Source of the DNA: Parabacteroides distasonis ATCC 8503
GTDB lineage: Bacteria; Bacteroidota; Bacteroidia; Bacteroidales; Tannerellaceae
Assembly (NCBI RefSeq): GCF_000012845.1
Contig: NC_009615.1
Coordinates: 209,501-273,500 of the forward strand
Reading direction: 5' to 3'
Length of the DNA: 64,000 nucleotides
Below are positions 56,583 to 64,000 of this stretch, piece after piece. Position 1 is the stretch's first letter, and each line of letters begins with the position of its first letter. The notes beneath the pieces are model-generated. The model ran no database searches. It was not told the DNA's origin and saw only the letters and a program-made list of their open reading frames with translations. Made by a program: the position numbers and the translations under genes.

Positions 56583-56602
56583 AGACGGGGCGTGCCCCGT
56601 CT
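56583..56602. repeat. REP-like palindrome, copy 1
   Basis: AGACGGGG-CGTG-CCCCGTCT begins within two bases of the SGNH stop. A close copy follows the next gene. Confidence 0.75.
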
Positions 56603-56649
56603 TCCACCGACTGGAAGTATTCTAAATGTGAATTAATAGTACATATTAT

Positions 56650-59220
56650 ATGAAAAAGAAACTAGCGATATTCGTATTAAGCCAATTCTTGTTGGCCGGT
56701 TGGGCGGATGCCCAACAAGCCTATTTCATCGATGGCTATCATGGCGGTATCTACGGGCATTACCCGGTGGGACAAACCGCCTTTATCGCCCAGAAATTAA
56801 GGCAGAATCCCAACTGGAATATCAATATCGAGATCGAGCCTGAATCATGGGAAGTCGTACGGCAACGAGACCCCGAAGGTTACGAGGCTTTCAAGCGCTT
56901 ATTTAAGGATCAATCCGTGGAGAGCGGGCGGATCGAGTACGTAAACCCGACCTATGCCCAAAGTTATTTCTTCGGGACATCCGGCGAGAGCGCTATCCGC
57001 CAATTCGAATATGGAATACGGCTGATCCGGAAACATTTCCCCGAGGCGGTATTCACCACCTATTCGGCGGAGGAGCCTTGCTTTACCAGTTGCCTGCCCT
57101 ATATATTGAAGTCATTCGGCTTCTCGTATGCCTCTACTAAGAACCCGAATACGATGTGGGGTGGCTACGTAAGCGCCTACGGAGGTGAGTTGGTGAATTG
57201 GGTAGGGCCGGATGGTACGAGACTTACCACCGTCCCCCGTTACGCCTGCGAGGATTTACAACCCGGCTCTTGCTGGCAATCCATCTCGTGGTTCAATACG
57301 GAGGACTACATCCATAAATGCTTGGATGCCGGTATCCAGCACCCGGTCGGCATGTGTATCCAAGATGCCTCATGGAGCCATGGTTGGGATAAAGGCCCTT
57401 GGCTGGGACAGGATACGACGGGCTATTATACGCCGACCGCCTATAAGACTTGGCGGAATTACATCCAAGACTGTTCCGTCGGGACTACTCAGGATGATTG
57501 GTATTTCTCGCAAGAGGATGTCCTAGGTGGCTTGATGTGGGGAACGCAGGTCATGCAGCGTTTGGCCGGAGAGGTACGGGTAGCCGAGAACGCTATCGTG
57601 CGTGCGGAGAAAATGGCGGCTTACGCTCGCTTATACAAAGGCATGGAATGGCCGACCGAACGTATCGATGAGGGATGGCGCACGCTTTTATTGTCGCAGC
57701 ATCATGATTGCTGGATCGTTCCTTACAATCAACTACAAGGGAAAAAGACATGGGCGGAGACGGTTACGGATTGGACTGGGGTGACCATTCAAAACAGCCG
57801 TCAGATAATTGATAACGCCTTGTCCTTATTGAAAGAAAAGGAAGGTGAATCCACGGTGTACGTATATAATACCTTGGCTACCGACCGGAATGAATTGGTG
57901 GCGGTGGAAGTTCCCGCCTCATGGAGAAACTCAGATTGGGTGGTTCTTGATAAGCGAGGGAAGAAACAGCCGGCTCAATGGCTGACGGAAGACGGCGTTT
58001 CAAAACTCTTGTTTCGTGCGCAAGTCCCCTCTGCCGGTTATGCCTCTTATGCGATCCGGAAGGCAGAGGATAAACAGTCCGGAACCTTGAAGGCTGAGAG
58101 ACAGAAAGACGGTACGTTTCGCATGGAAAGTGATTTATACACCTTGGTGCTAAACCCCTCTAAAGGAGGTGTAATAGAAAGCTTGAAAGCGAAAGCCGTA
58201 CGAGGCAAGGAATTCGTGGATAACCGGAATGAACGTGGGTTCAATGAGCTTCGGGGATATTTTATCGATGAGGGTGGTTTCCTTTCCAGTATGGATCAAC
58301 CGGCTGAGGTGAGCGTGTTGGAGCAAGGGCCCTTATTCGTGAAGGTAGCTGTGAAAGGCAAGATTGGAAAGTATTCATTTACCCAAACGATCCGGTTAAC
58401 GCAGGGAGAGCCTCGCATCGATATGAGTGTTAAGCTGGATTGGATAGGAAGCCCTCGTATTGGTGAGCCGGGTATCGAATTCCGTGCGGATAATCCTCGT
58501 AAGTCATTCTATGACGACCGTTACAAACTTCTGGTATATCTGCCTATCCAGATCGCCAACCAACAGATTTATAAGGATGCTCCGTTCGATGTTTGCGAGA
58601 GCCGGTTGGAGAATACCTTTTTCAATCGTTGGGATAGCATCAAGCATAATATCATCTTGAATTGGGTGGATGTAGCGAGCAAGGATAACTCTTGCGGTCT
58701 GTCATTATTCACGGATCATACGACCAGCTATGCGCATGGTAAGGATTTCCCATTGGCCTTGAACGTACAATACGCCGGTAAAGGCTTGTGGGGCCGGGAT
58801 TATATCATAGACCGTCCGACCGAGATCTCGTATGCCTTGATCCCTCATGCCGGAACTTGGGAGAAAAGCCGTATTTGGACACAAAGCGAACGACGCAATG
58901 AGCCTTTGGTCGCAACCTTGGACGGCGATGCTACCTTGACATCCGGTTCCCTTTTCCGGATAGAGAATAATGCCTACGAGTTGGTCTCCATGGTCTATAA
59001 AGGTAATGACCTTTACATCCGCCTATTCAATGCCCAAAGCGATGCCTCCCCTAAAACGATAACCTTCCAAGGACAAGACGTGAAAGCGAGCTTGGTGGAA
59101 TTGGATAACCGTCTGGTTGAGGACTTAACCGTCACCGAGAAGAAAGGCGCCAGTTCAATGCGTCTCTCTATCCCTCGTTACGGGATAAGGACATTAAAAG
59201 TAAGCTGTAAGAATATCTAA
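56650..59220 (+). CDS. Glycoside hydrolase 38 N-terminal-domain-like protein, exported
   Basis: An 856-residue protein with a signal peptide ending WADAQ near 21. The N-terminal half resembles the GH38 alpha-mannosidase N domain: FIDGYHGGIYGHYP near 26-39, HFPEAVFTTYSAEEPC near 133-148 and YARLYKGMEWP further on. The C-terminal half is beta-rich, as in GH38 C-domains. The Asp nucleophile of classic GH38 enzymes (in a DPFGHS-like block) is not clear here, so specificity is uncertain. Within a PUL with an acyl hydrolase it probably acts on an acylated mannose- or galactose-containing glycan. Confidence 0.7.
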   Translation: MKKKLAIFVLSQFLLAGWADAQQAYFIDGYHGGIYGHYPVGQTAFIAQKLRQNPNWNINIEIEPESWEVVRQRDPEGYEAFKRLFKDQSVESGRIEYVNPTYAQSYFFGTSGESAIRQFEYGIRLIRKHFPEAVFTTYSAEEPCFTSCLPYILKSFGFSYASTKNPNTMWGGYVSAYGGELVNWVGPDGTRLTTVPRYACEDLQPGSCWQSISWFNTEDYIHKCLDAGIQHPVGMCIQDASWSHGWDKGPWLGQDTTGYYTPTAYKTWRNYIQDCSVGTTQDDWYFSQEDVLGGLMWGTQVMQRLAGEVRVAENAIVRAEKMAAYARLYKGMEWPTERIDEGWRTLLLSQHHDCWIVPYNQLQGKKTWAETVTDWTGVTIQNSRQIIDNALSLLKEKEGESTVYVYNTLATDRNELVAVEVPASWRNSDWVVLDKRGKKQPAQWLTEDGVSKLLFRAQVPSAGYASYAIRKAEDKQSGTLKAERQKDGTFRMESDLYTLVLNPSKGGVIESLKAKAVRGKEFVDNRNERGFNELRGYFIDEGGFLSSMDQPAEVSVLEQGPLFVKVAVKGKIGKYSFTQTIRLTQGEPRIDMSVKLDWIGSPRIGEPGIEFRADNPRKSFYDDRYKLLVYLPIQIANQQIYKDAPFDVCESRLENTFFNRWDSIKHNIILNWVDVASKDNSCGLSLFTDHTTSYAHGKDFPLALNVQYAGKGLWGRDYIIDRPTEISYALIPHAGTWEKSRIWTQSERRNEPLVATLDGDATLTSGSLFRIENNAYELVSMVYKGNDLYIRLFNAQSDASPKTITFQGQDVKASLVELDNRLVEDLTVTEKKGASSMRLSIPRYGIRTLKVSCKNI

Positions 59221-59223
59221 TGT

Positions 59224-59247
59224 AGAGACGGGGCATGCCCCGTCTCT
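59224..59247. repeat. REP-like palindrome, copy 2
   Basis: AGAGACGGGG-CATG-CCCCGTCTCT, three bases after the GH38-like stop, nearly the same as the palindrome after the previous gene. Confidence 0.75.
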
Positions 59248-59332
59248 CTTTATCCCTAATTAATCCCCGTTTCTCTTGCCTCTTTCGGTGGAAAGATGTT
59301 ATTTTGCATCCCGAATTAAAAGAATAGGCGTT

Positions 59333-60286
59333 ATGTTGAAATTCTTCAAGACATGGACACTCCCTATCTCCATGTTAGCGGGTGCGATAGGGTATTTTGT
59401 TTTCGCCAATGTTACTTTTCTGGAGCCTACAAAGCCGTTCATGTACACTTTAATAGCGTATCTGACGCCCTTTTTGATTTTTGCGCAGTTGCTCTTAACC
59501 TTCTGTAAGATCTCTGTCCGGGAATTGATGCCCAGCCCTTGGCATGGTTGGCTATTGCTTATCCAAGCGGTTTCCAGTTTGGTGCTTGCCGCCTTATTGC
59601 TCTGGCTGCCAATGAGAGAGGAATACCGGGATGTGTTCGAGGGAGCGATGGTCTGCCTGATTTGCCCAACCGCTACGGCGGCCGCCGTGATTACGGGTAA
59701 ATTAGGGGGAAGCGCCTCTAGTCTGACTACTTATACCTTATTATCGAATCTATTGGCAGCGATTGTCGTGCCGCTGGTCTTCCCATTAGTGGAACCGCAT
59801 GCCGAGATTACTTTCTTCGCCGCATTCTTGAAGATCTTGGGAAAAGTCTTTCCATTGCTGTTATTCCCGTTTTTCCTCGCTTTGTTCTTGCGTAGATTCA
59901 TACCACCTATCCATCGCTTCCTTGCGGGGCTTCGAGACATGGCCTTTTACCTCTGGGCCGTCGCTCTAGCTATCGTGACCGGGCAGACCGTGAAATCCTT
60001 GGTCAATAGCGAGGCGGAGATTTATGTAGAAATCCTGATCGCTTTAGGCGGCTTGATAACCTGTATCGCGCAGTTTTATTGGGGAAAGCGCATCGGCAAG
60101 AAATACAATGACCGTATTAGCGCCGGACAAGCCTTGGGACAAAAAAATACCGTGTTAGCTATCTGGATGTCTTACACCTATTTGAACCCCTTGTCTTCTG
60201 TTGGCCCGGGAAGCTATGTACTGTGGCAAAATATTTTTAACAGTTATCAGCTGTGGAAAAAGAGAAATAAAGAATTGGAAAATTAA
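59333..60286 (+). CDS. Bile acid:sodium symporter (BASS)-like transporter
   Basis: From ATG 59333 the protein is 317 residues with about nine or ten membrane helices. CPTATAAAVITGKLGGSASSLTTYTLLSNLLAAIVVPL near 125-160 resembles the conserved helix-breaking region of BASS transporters. ALGQKNTVLAIWMSY near 265-280 matches the second crossover region. An upstream ATG (59276) would add 19 residues of non-membrane sequence, so I prefer 59333. The solute is unknown. It is just to the left of the accessory island. Confidence 0.75.
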   Translation: MLKFFKTWTLPISMLAGAIGYFVFANVTFLEPTKPFMYTLIAYLTPFLIFAQLLLTFCKISVRELMPSPWHGWLLLIQAVSSLVLAALLLWLPMREEYRDVFEGAMVCLICPTATAAAVITGKLGGSASSLTTYTLLSNLLAAIVVPLVFPLVEPHAEITFFAAFLKILGKVFPLLLFPFFLALFLRRFIPPIHRFLAGLRDMAFYLWAVALAIVTGQTVKSLVNSEAEIYVEILIALGGLITCIAQFYWGKRIGKKYNDRISAGQALGQKNTVLAIWMSYTYLNPLSSVGPGSYVLWQNIFNSYQLWKKRNKELEN

Positions 60287-60295
60287 ATATCGATA

Positions 60296-60409
60296 GCTGA
60301 TATATAATAATTTGACCACAGAATATTTTCGTCTTCTTTTTTGCGTATTCACTATTTTTTCTATAAATTGCCACTGTTTATCAGTGAGGTTGGTTGAATA
60401 TTGTTCCAT
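60296..60409 (-). pseudogene. Remnant of an IS5-type transposase N-terminus
   Basis: Read from 60409 on the minus strand, the first 30 residues (MEQYSTNLTDKQW, then FIEKI and QKRRRKYS) match the start of IS5/IS1182-like transposases of Bacteroidetes. The frame then loses family likeness, and no DDE core, inverted repeat or second end is found. It is a degraded insertion relic marking the left side of the AT-rich island. Confidence 0.65.
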
Positions 60410-60446
60410 AACTTAATGTTTTAGTAACCACTAGGTTTTAAATAAT

Positions 60447-60468
60447 ATATCAGTTAATTAACTGATAT
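60447..60468. promoter_or_regulatory. 22-bp perfect palindrome before the island genes
   Basis: The bases from 60447 to 60457 are the exact reverse complement of 60458 to 60468, centred on TTAATTAA, with half-site TATCAGTTAA. It lies about 60 bases before the first island start codon. A regulator site is a reasonable guess, though AT-rich palindromes also arise by chance. Confidence 0.45.
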
Positions 60469-60526
60469 TCAATATGATAGATAATTATATAGTAATTGTT
60501 TTAATTCATTTTTAAACAGTTTCTTA

Positions 60527-61318
60527 ATGTCTGAAACGATTGTTGACTTGAATTTTCTTGAGGCTGGAGTTCAATGTTTCCCAATGTATCACTATGAGGA
60601 ACGTAAAATTGAGAGTAAAACTTTGTTTGATGATGCCGAGGACACCATTCAGAATAATTATATTCGTCGTGATGCCATCTCCGATTTCATTTCAGAACGT
60701 TGTCGCAAAGCCTACGGTCCACATGTGAGTAAAGAAGATATTTTTTACTATGTTTACGGCATTCTGCACAGCACGGAATATCGCACCGCCTTTGCCGCCG
60801 ACCTTAAAAAGATGTTGCCCCGTATTCCATTAGTGGATGAAGCCCTTGATTTTTGGAGTTTTAGCAAAGCAGGAAGAAACTTAGCGGAATTGCATTTGAA
60901 CTATGAGAATCGTCCTTCGGCAACCGGAGTCATTGTGACCTATAATACCATTCCGCAGAGCGAAATAGAAAAAGTAATGCAATCAGGCGAGATGGAGACA
61001 ATCAATTATCAAGTTGAAAAGATGCGCTTTCCCTCCAAAACGGATAAAAGCAAAATTATATACAACAGCCAGATAACGATTGAAAATATACCAGCCACAG
61101 CTTATGAATACATAGTAAATGGCAAAAGTGCTATCGAATGGATTATGGAGCGTTATGCCGTCATCACTCACAAAGATAGCGGCATCACTAATAATCCTAA
61201 TGACTGGGCAACGGAACATGACAATCCCCGCTATATATTGGATTTGCTCCTCAGCGTTATTTTATTAAGTATAGAGATGATGGAGATAGTGAATGGATTA
61301 CCGAAATTAACCTTTTAA
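60527..61318 (+). CDS. Orphan C-terminal domain of a type ISP restriction-modification enzyme
   Basis: A 263-residue protein that corresponds only to the C-terminal target-recognition region of type ISP (LlaBIII-like) single-chain enzymes, normally about 1500 residues or more. Seen blocks are KEDIFYYVYGILHSTEYR near 65-82, AADLKKMLPRIPLV near 86-99, AELHLNYE near 119-126, YIVNGKSAIEWIMERYAVIT near 201-220 and DNPRYILDLLLSV near 242-254. The helicase, nuclease and methylase parts are absent, and stops lie upstream in frame. It is either a broken relic or a kept DNA-specificity piece. The next gene begins 2 bases on. Confidence 0.8.
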   Translation: MSETIVDLNFLEAGVQCFPMYHYEERKIESKTLFDDAEDTIQNNYIRRDAISDFISERCRKAYGPHVSKEDIFYYVYGILHSTEYRTAFAADLKKMLPRIPLVDEALDFWSFSKAGRNLAELHLNYENRPSATGVIVTYNTIPQSEIEKVMQSGEMETINYQVEKMRFPSKTDKSKIIYNSQITIENIPATAYEYIVNGKSAIEWIMERYAVITHKDSGITNNPNDWATEHDNPRYILDLLLSVILLSIEMMEIVNGLPKLTF

Positions 61319-61320
61319 AT

Positions 61321-62496
61321 ATGGCAAAAGAACGTTCAGCAATAGCAACAATCAAAGGATATTATTATCAATTTGACTATTTTATCCTTCAGTTACTAAA
61401 ATGCAATAATGAAACTGATTCCATTTGTATTGAAGGCATCGAGGATGTTGATTTAAAAACAGTTGATGAAAGTACTGCTATTCAATGCAAATATTATGCA
61501 GGAACAGAATATAATCATTCTGTTATAGCTCAACCATTGCGATATATGTTAGATCATTATCTATCAAAAGCTAATAATGGTATAAAATATAAGATTTATG
61601 GGTATTACAAATCAGGTCAAGATAAACTTATATTACCTATTAATATAGAATTTTTTAAAAGTAACTTTATAAGTCTAAAAGCATTTAAAGGTCTTTCGAT
61701 AGAAGATAAACAAATAATATCATTTTTATCAAATTTGGAGATAGATATTGCAGCAAGAGAGTTTGAACAGCAAGAGACTGATATTTTTAATGAACTAAAA
61801 AGACTCTTTAGCTGTAATGATTTTGAAGCAGAATACTTTTATTACAATAATTCATTAAGAATAGTAAAAGAATTATCGATAAATCCGGATATTTCTCAAA
61901 GAAGAATAACAAAACGTGAATTTATTGATAAAATCAATAGTAAGGATATATTTTTCAACCAGTGGTTCTTGATAAAAAAAAGCATCAAAGAATATTGCTT
62001 AATGATTAAAAGAGAATATTTTTCTCCTTTAAATTTATCTCCTTTTGAACGTTTTTTTGTTATAGAGTGCGACTCGATAATTTCTGATACAGAAATAAAA
62101 TCTTTACTAATCCAAATTGGAAATAAATATTCAAAAATAGAAGCAAAAAATCCAAGTCCATTCTGCCCTTATGTATATCTATATGGTTTACCTGAGAATA
62201 GATTGAAAAATATTTTAAAAAGTTTACATGATGACAACTTTATTTTTATAGATGGCTACGATTATAAAGATGCTGAATTTTCAGTCAATTCAATTGTTAA
62301 AAAGGCTACTTGTTACAATGGATTAAAACTTAAAATCTTGTACAATAAGGAAGATTTAGATTCTGTAATAGATAGTATACAAAAGACTCGAAAGATTTAT
62401 CAATTTTATACAAGAATACCTTTTTATGAAAATACGAACCATGAACATATCAAGATATTAGTTGAACAAACAATTCATATCAATAAAATAATATAA
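61321..62496 (+). CDS. Nuclease-like defence protein, DUF4297/Cap4-type N-terminus (candidate)
   Basis: A 391-residue AT-rich gene product with no signal peptide. The first 60 residues resemble DUF4297-type PD-(D/E)xK nucleases: GYYYQ at 13-17, IEGIEDVDL at 37-45 (acidic E38, D42, D44) and AIQCKYY at 53-59, giving the D...Q-x-K layout. The rest (helix-rich, PFERFFVIECDSII near 242-255) I do not recognise. The HerA-like ATPase gene begins 5 bases after the stop, and nuclease plus HerA pairs are known antiphage systems. The upstream gene ends 2 bases before it. A nuclease role is inferred. Confidence 0.6.
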   Translation: MAKERSAIATIKGYYYQFDYFILQLLKCNNETDSICIEGIEDVDLKTVDESTAIQCKYYAGTEYNHSVIAQPLRYMLDHYLSKANNGIKYKIYGYYKSGQDKLILPINIEFFKSNFISLKAFKGLSIEDKQIISFLSNLEIDIAAREFEQQETDIFNELKRLFSCNDFEAEYFYYNNSLRIVKELSINPDISQRRITKREFIDKINSKDIFFNQWFLIKKSIKEYCLMIKREYFSPLNLSPFERFFVIECDSIISDTEIKSLLIQIGNKYSKIEAKNPSPFCPYVYLYGLPENRLKNILKSLHDDNFIFIDGYDYKDAEFSVNSIVKKATCYNGLKLKILYNKEDLDSVIDSIQKTRKIYQFYTRIPFYENTNHEHIKILVEQTIHINKII

Positions 62497-62501
62497 TTAT
62501 T

Positions 62502-64000
62502 ATGGTAGAACAAGAAAAAATTAATGCAGAAGTAATATCTGTATTTCCCAATAAAGTAAAAATATCAGTAGATAAATTAGAAGATTTCTGTTTAGCAGAA
62601 GAAAAGCTTAAAGTTGGTTCATATTTAAGAATCGCAGACAATGATAATGCTGTGTTAATTGCCATTATTGAGAACTTTTCCATTGAAGTTGGAGCAGATA
62701 AGGAAGGAAATGCAACAAGAAAGTATATTCTTGAAGCTAATCCCTTAGGATTGATTCGTGGTGACAAGTTTGAGCGTGGTGGAGATACAATAGCTATTCC
62801 ACCTAAAAAAGTTGAGCCTGCTAAGAAAGAAGAAATTTCTAAAATTTATGAAGAATCTCTTGAGGCAAAAGACAAGTTCACTTTCTCTAAACTTTCTACA
62901 AATAAAGATATTTCGGTTCCTGTAAATGGTAATAAGTTTTTCAATAAGCATATTGCCATCGTAGGATCAACAGGTTCAGGGAAATCCCATACTGTAGCGA
63001 AACTAATTCAAAGTGCTACACATGAAAAAACAGGAGAATATTCTGGTTTGAATAATTCTCATATTATAATATTTGATATTCATTCAGAATACAAATCAGC
63101 ATTTCCAGATGCAAACTTTATTGATATCAATAATCTTATACTCCCATATTGGCTTCTTAATGGGGATGAATTGGAAGAGCTTTTTTTAGAATCAGGAGAT
63201 TTTAATAATTACAATCAGGCTTCTTTGTTACAAAAAGTGATAACTGAAAACAAGAAAAAATATAATTCAGAACTAGAAAATATATCTTTTGATACACCCG
63301 TGAAATTTATTTTAAATGAAGTAATCACTTGTTTGTCAAATCTTTCTAGAGAAACGAAGGATTATAAAAAGACAAATGAAATAGCAATAAAAGAAGCGCA
63401 TCAGTGTTTTAATGATGAGTCAGCTAAAATTAATCATTACTTTACGAAAATATATACATTTGAAGAGCCAAAGAGCCAAAATTATTCAAAGGGTACGTAC
63501 GCAGACGGAAGCATTGACAAATTTATCTCTAGAATAAAAAGTAAAGTTAATGATAAAAGATTAAATTTTCTTTTAGGTGAAATCACAGAAGACGTTACAT
63601 TCGAAGATACTTTAAAGCATTTAATTGCTTATGAGGAAACAAAACATTCCAATATCACAATTATAGACTTAAGTGGGGTTCCATTTGATGTGTTAAGTAT
63701 TACCGTTTCTTTGATTTCAAGGATAATATTTGAATATGGTTATTTTTATAAACGACTAAGATGCTCAAAGAATGGTGAGGAAAGAATTAATAACGATGTC
63801 CCTATCTTACTTGTGTATGAAGAAGCTCACAAATATGTTCCCAATAGTGATTTGGCAAAATATCGGTCATCTAAACACTCCATTGAAAGAATAGCAAAAG
63901 AGGGACGTAAATATGGTGTATCTTTACTCTTAGCTAGTCAGAGACCTTCTGAAATATCAGAAACAATATTTTCTCAGTGTAACAATTTTTTAGCCATGCG
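62502..64000 (+). CDS. HerA-like ATPase (partial, cut by the window edge)
   Basis: An open frame from ATG 62502 to the end of the window, 499 residues, with no stop. The N-terminal part (1-150) is a small beta domain like the HAS barrel of HerA. Walker A GSTGSGKS is at 155-162, FDIHSEY near 190 follows, Walker B LLVYEEAH covers 436-443, and the HerA-type ASQRPSEISETIFSQCNN sits near the right edge. HerA ATPases form hexamers that move DNA and pair with nucleases. Here the partner is likely the preceding gene. Codon use is AT-rich like that gene. Confidence 0.88.
   Translation, partial: MVEQEKINAEVISVFPNKVKISVDKLEDFCLAEEKLKVGSYLRIADNDNAVLIAIIENFSIEVGADKEGNATRKYILEANPLGLIRGDKFERGGDTIAIPPKKVEPAKKEEISKIYEESLEAKDKFTFSKLSTNKDISVPVNGNKFFNKHIAIVGSTGSGKSHTVAKLIQSATHEKTGEYSGLNNSHIIIFDIHSEYKSAFPDANFIDINNLILPYWLLNGDELEELFLESGDFNNYNQASLLQKVITENKKKYNSELENISFDTPVKFILNEVITCLSNLSRETKDYKKTNEIAIKEAHQCFNDESAKINHYFTKIYTFEEPKSQNYSKGTYADGSIDKFISRIKSKVNDKRLNFLLGEITEDVTFEDTLKHLIAYEETKHSNITIIDLSGVPFDVLSITVSLISRIIFEYGYFYKRLRCSKNGEERINNDVPILLVYEEAHKYVPNSDLAKYRSSKHSIERIAKEGRKYGVSLLLASQRPSEISETIFSQCNNFLAM

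Noticed and set aside
60155..60295. Continuation of the minus-strand transposase frame into the transporter gene.
   Set aside because: Family likeness stops near 60320, and the rest is antisense to the transporter end.

Overview
The window looks like a chromosomal segment of a Bacteroidales bacterium, most probably a Parabacteroides of the P. distasonis type. Support comes from two SusC/SusD pairs, a DUF4270 lipoprotein, the three-gene alpha-glucan cluster (debranching enzyme, GT4, GH57), and many Bacteroidetes-type promoters (-7 TAnnTTTG, sometimes with -33 TTTG). The genus is inferred from remembered gene order and was not tested by a search.

Layout. 1-5.3 kb: end of a recF-like gene, a DUF721 gene, then minus-strand genes for folate cyclo-ligase, an S41 protease, a dCMP-type deaminase and an M3 peptidase. 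5.7-10.2 kb: alpha-glucan operon. 10.4-12.6 kb, minus: DUF4270 lipoprotein and a one-domain glycogen-synthase-like protein. 12.7-20.2 kb: panC-panD, a MATE transporter, a Fur-family regulator with a Zn/Cd-type P1B ATPase, ffh and folD. 20.3-20.5 kb: two identical tRNA-His genes. 20.7-28.3 kb: M28 peptidase, then a His-rich membrane protein with a complete heavy-metal RND efflux operon. 28.4-30.6 kb: antitoxin-like gene with a collapsed ParE-type toxin, EFR1 flavodoxin/ferredoxin protein, TlpA-like thioredoxin. 30.7-40 kb: GH2 beta-galactosidase, DUF3332 lipoprotein and a SusC/SusD pair. 40-48.2 kb: alpha/beta hydrolase, ABC-F ATPase, two tandem NagA paralogues, and a NagB-like/PIG-L fusion. 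48.3-59.2 kb: a polysaccharide utilisation locus (ECF sigma, FecR anti-sigma, STN-type SusC, SusD, SGNH hydrolase, GH38-like enzyme). 59.3-60.3 kb: BASS-type transporter. 60.3-64 kb: AT-rich accessory island with a transposase remnant, an orphan C-terminal piece of a type ISP restriction-modification enzyme, a nuclease-like protein and a HerA-type ATPase cut by the window edge.

The two strongest signals are these. First, a 14-bp inverted repeat (34844-34857 and 35077-35090) brackets a textbook promoter aimed at susC; this is the layout of an invertible promoter switch, and flipping would aim the promoter at the DUF3332 gene. Second, the right-end island carries an adjacent nuclease-HerA pair that resembles the DUF4297-HerA antiphage class, preceded by a restriction-enzyme specificity fragment and a 22-bp perfect palindrome. 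Other notable points are a NagB-like domain that has lost all four canonical catalytic residues, divergent metal-site residues in the tandem NagA pair, a sequence shared by the promoters of the Fur-like gene and the metal ATPase, and several hairpin repeats between genes.
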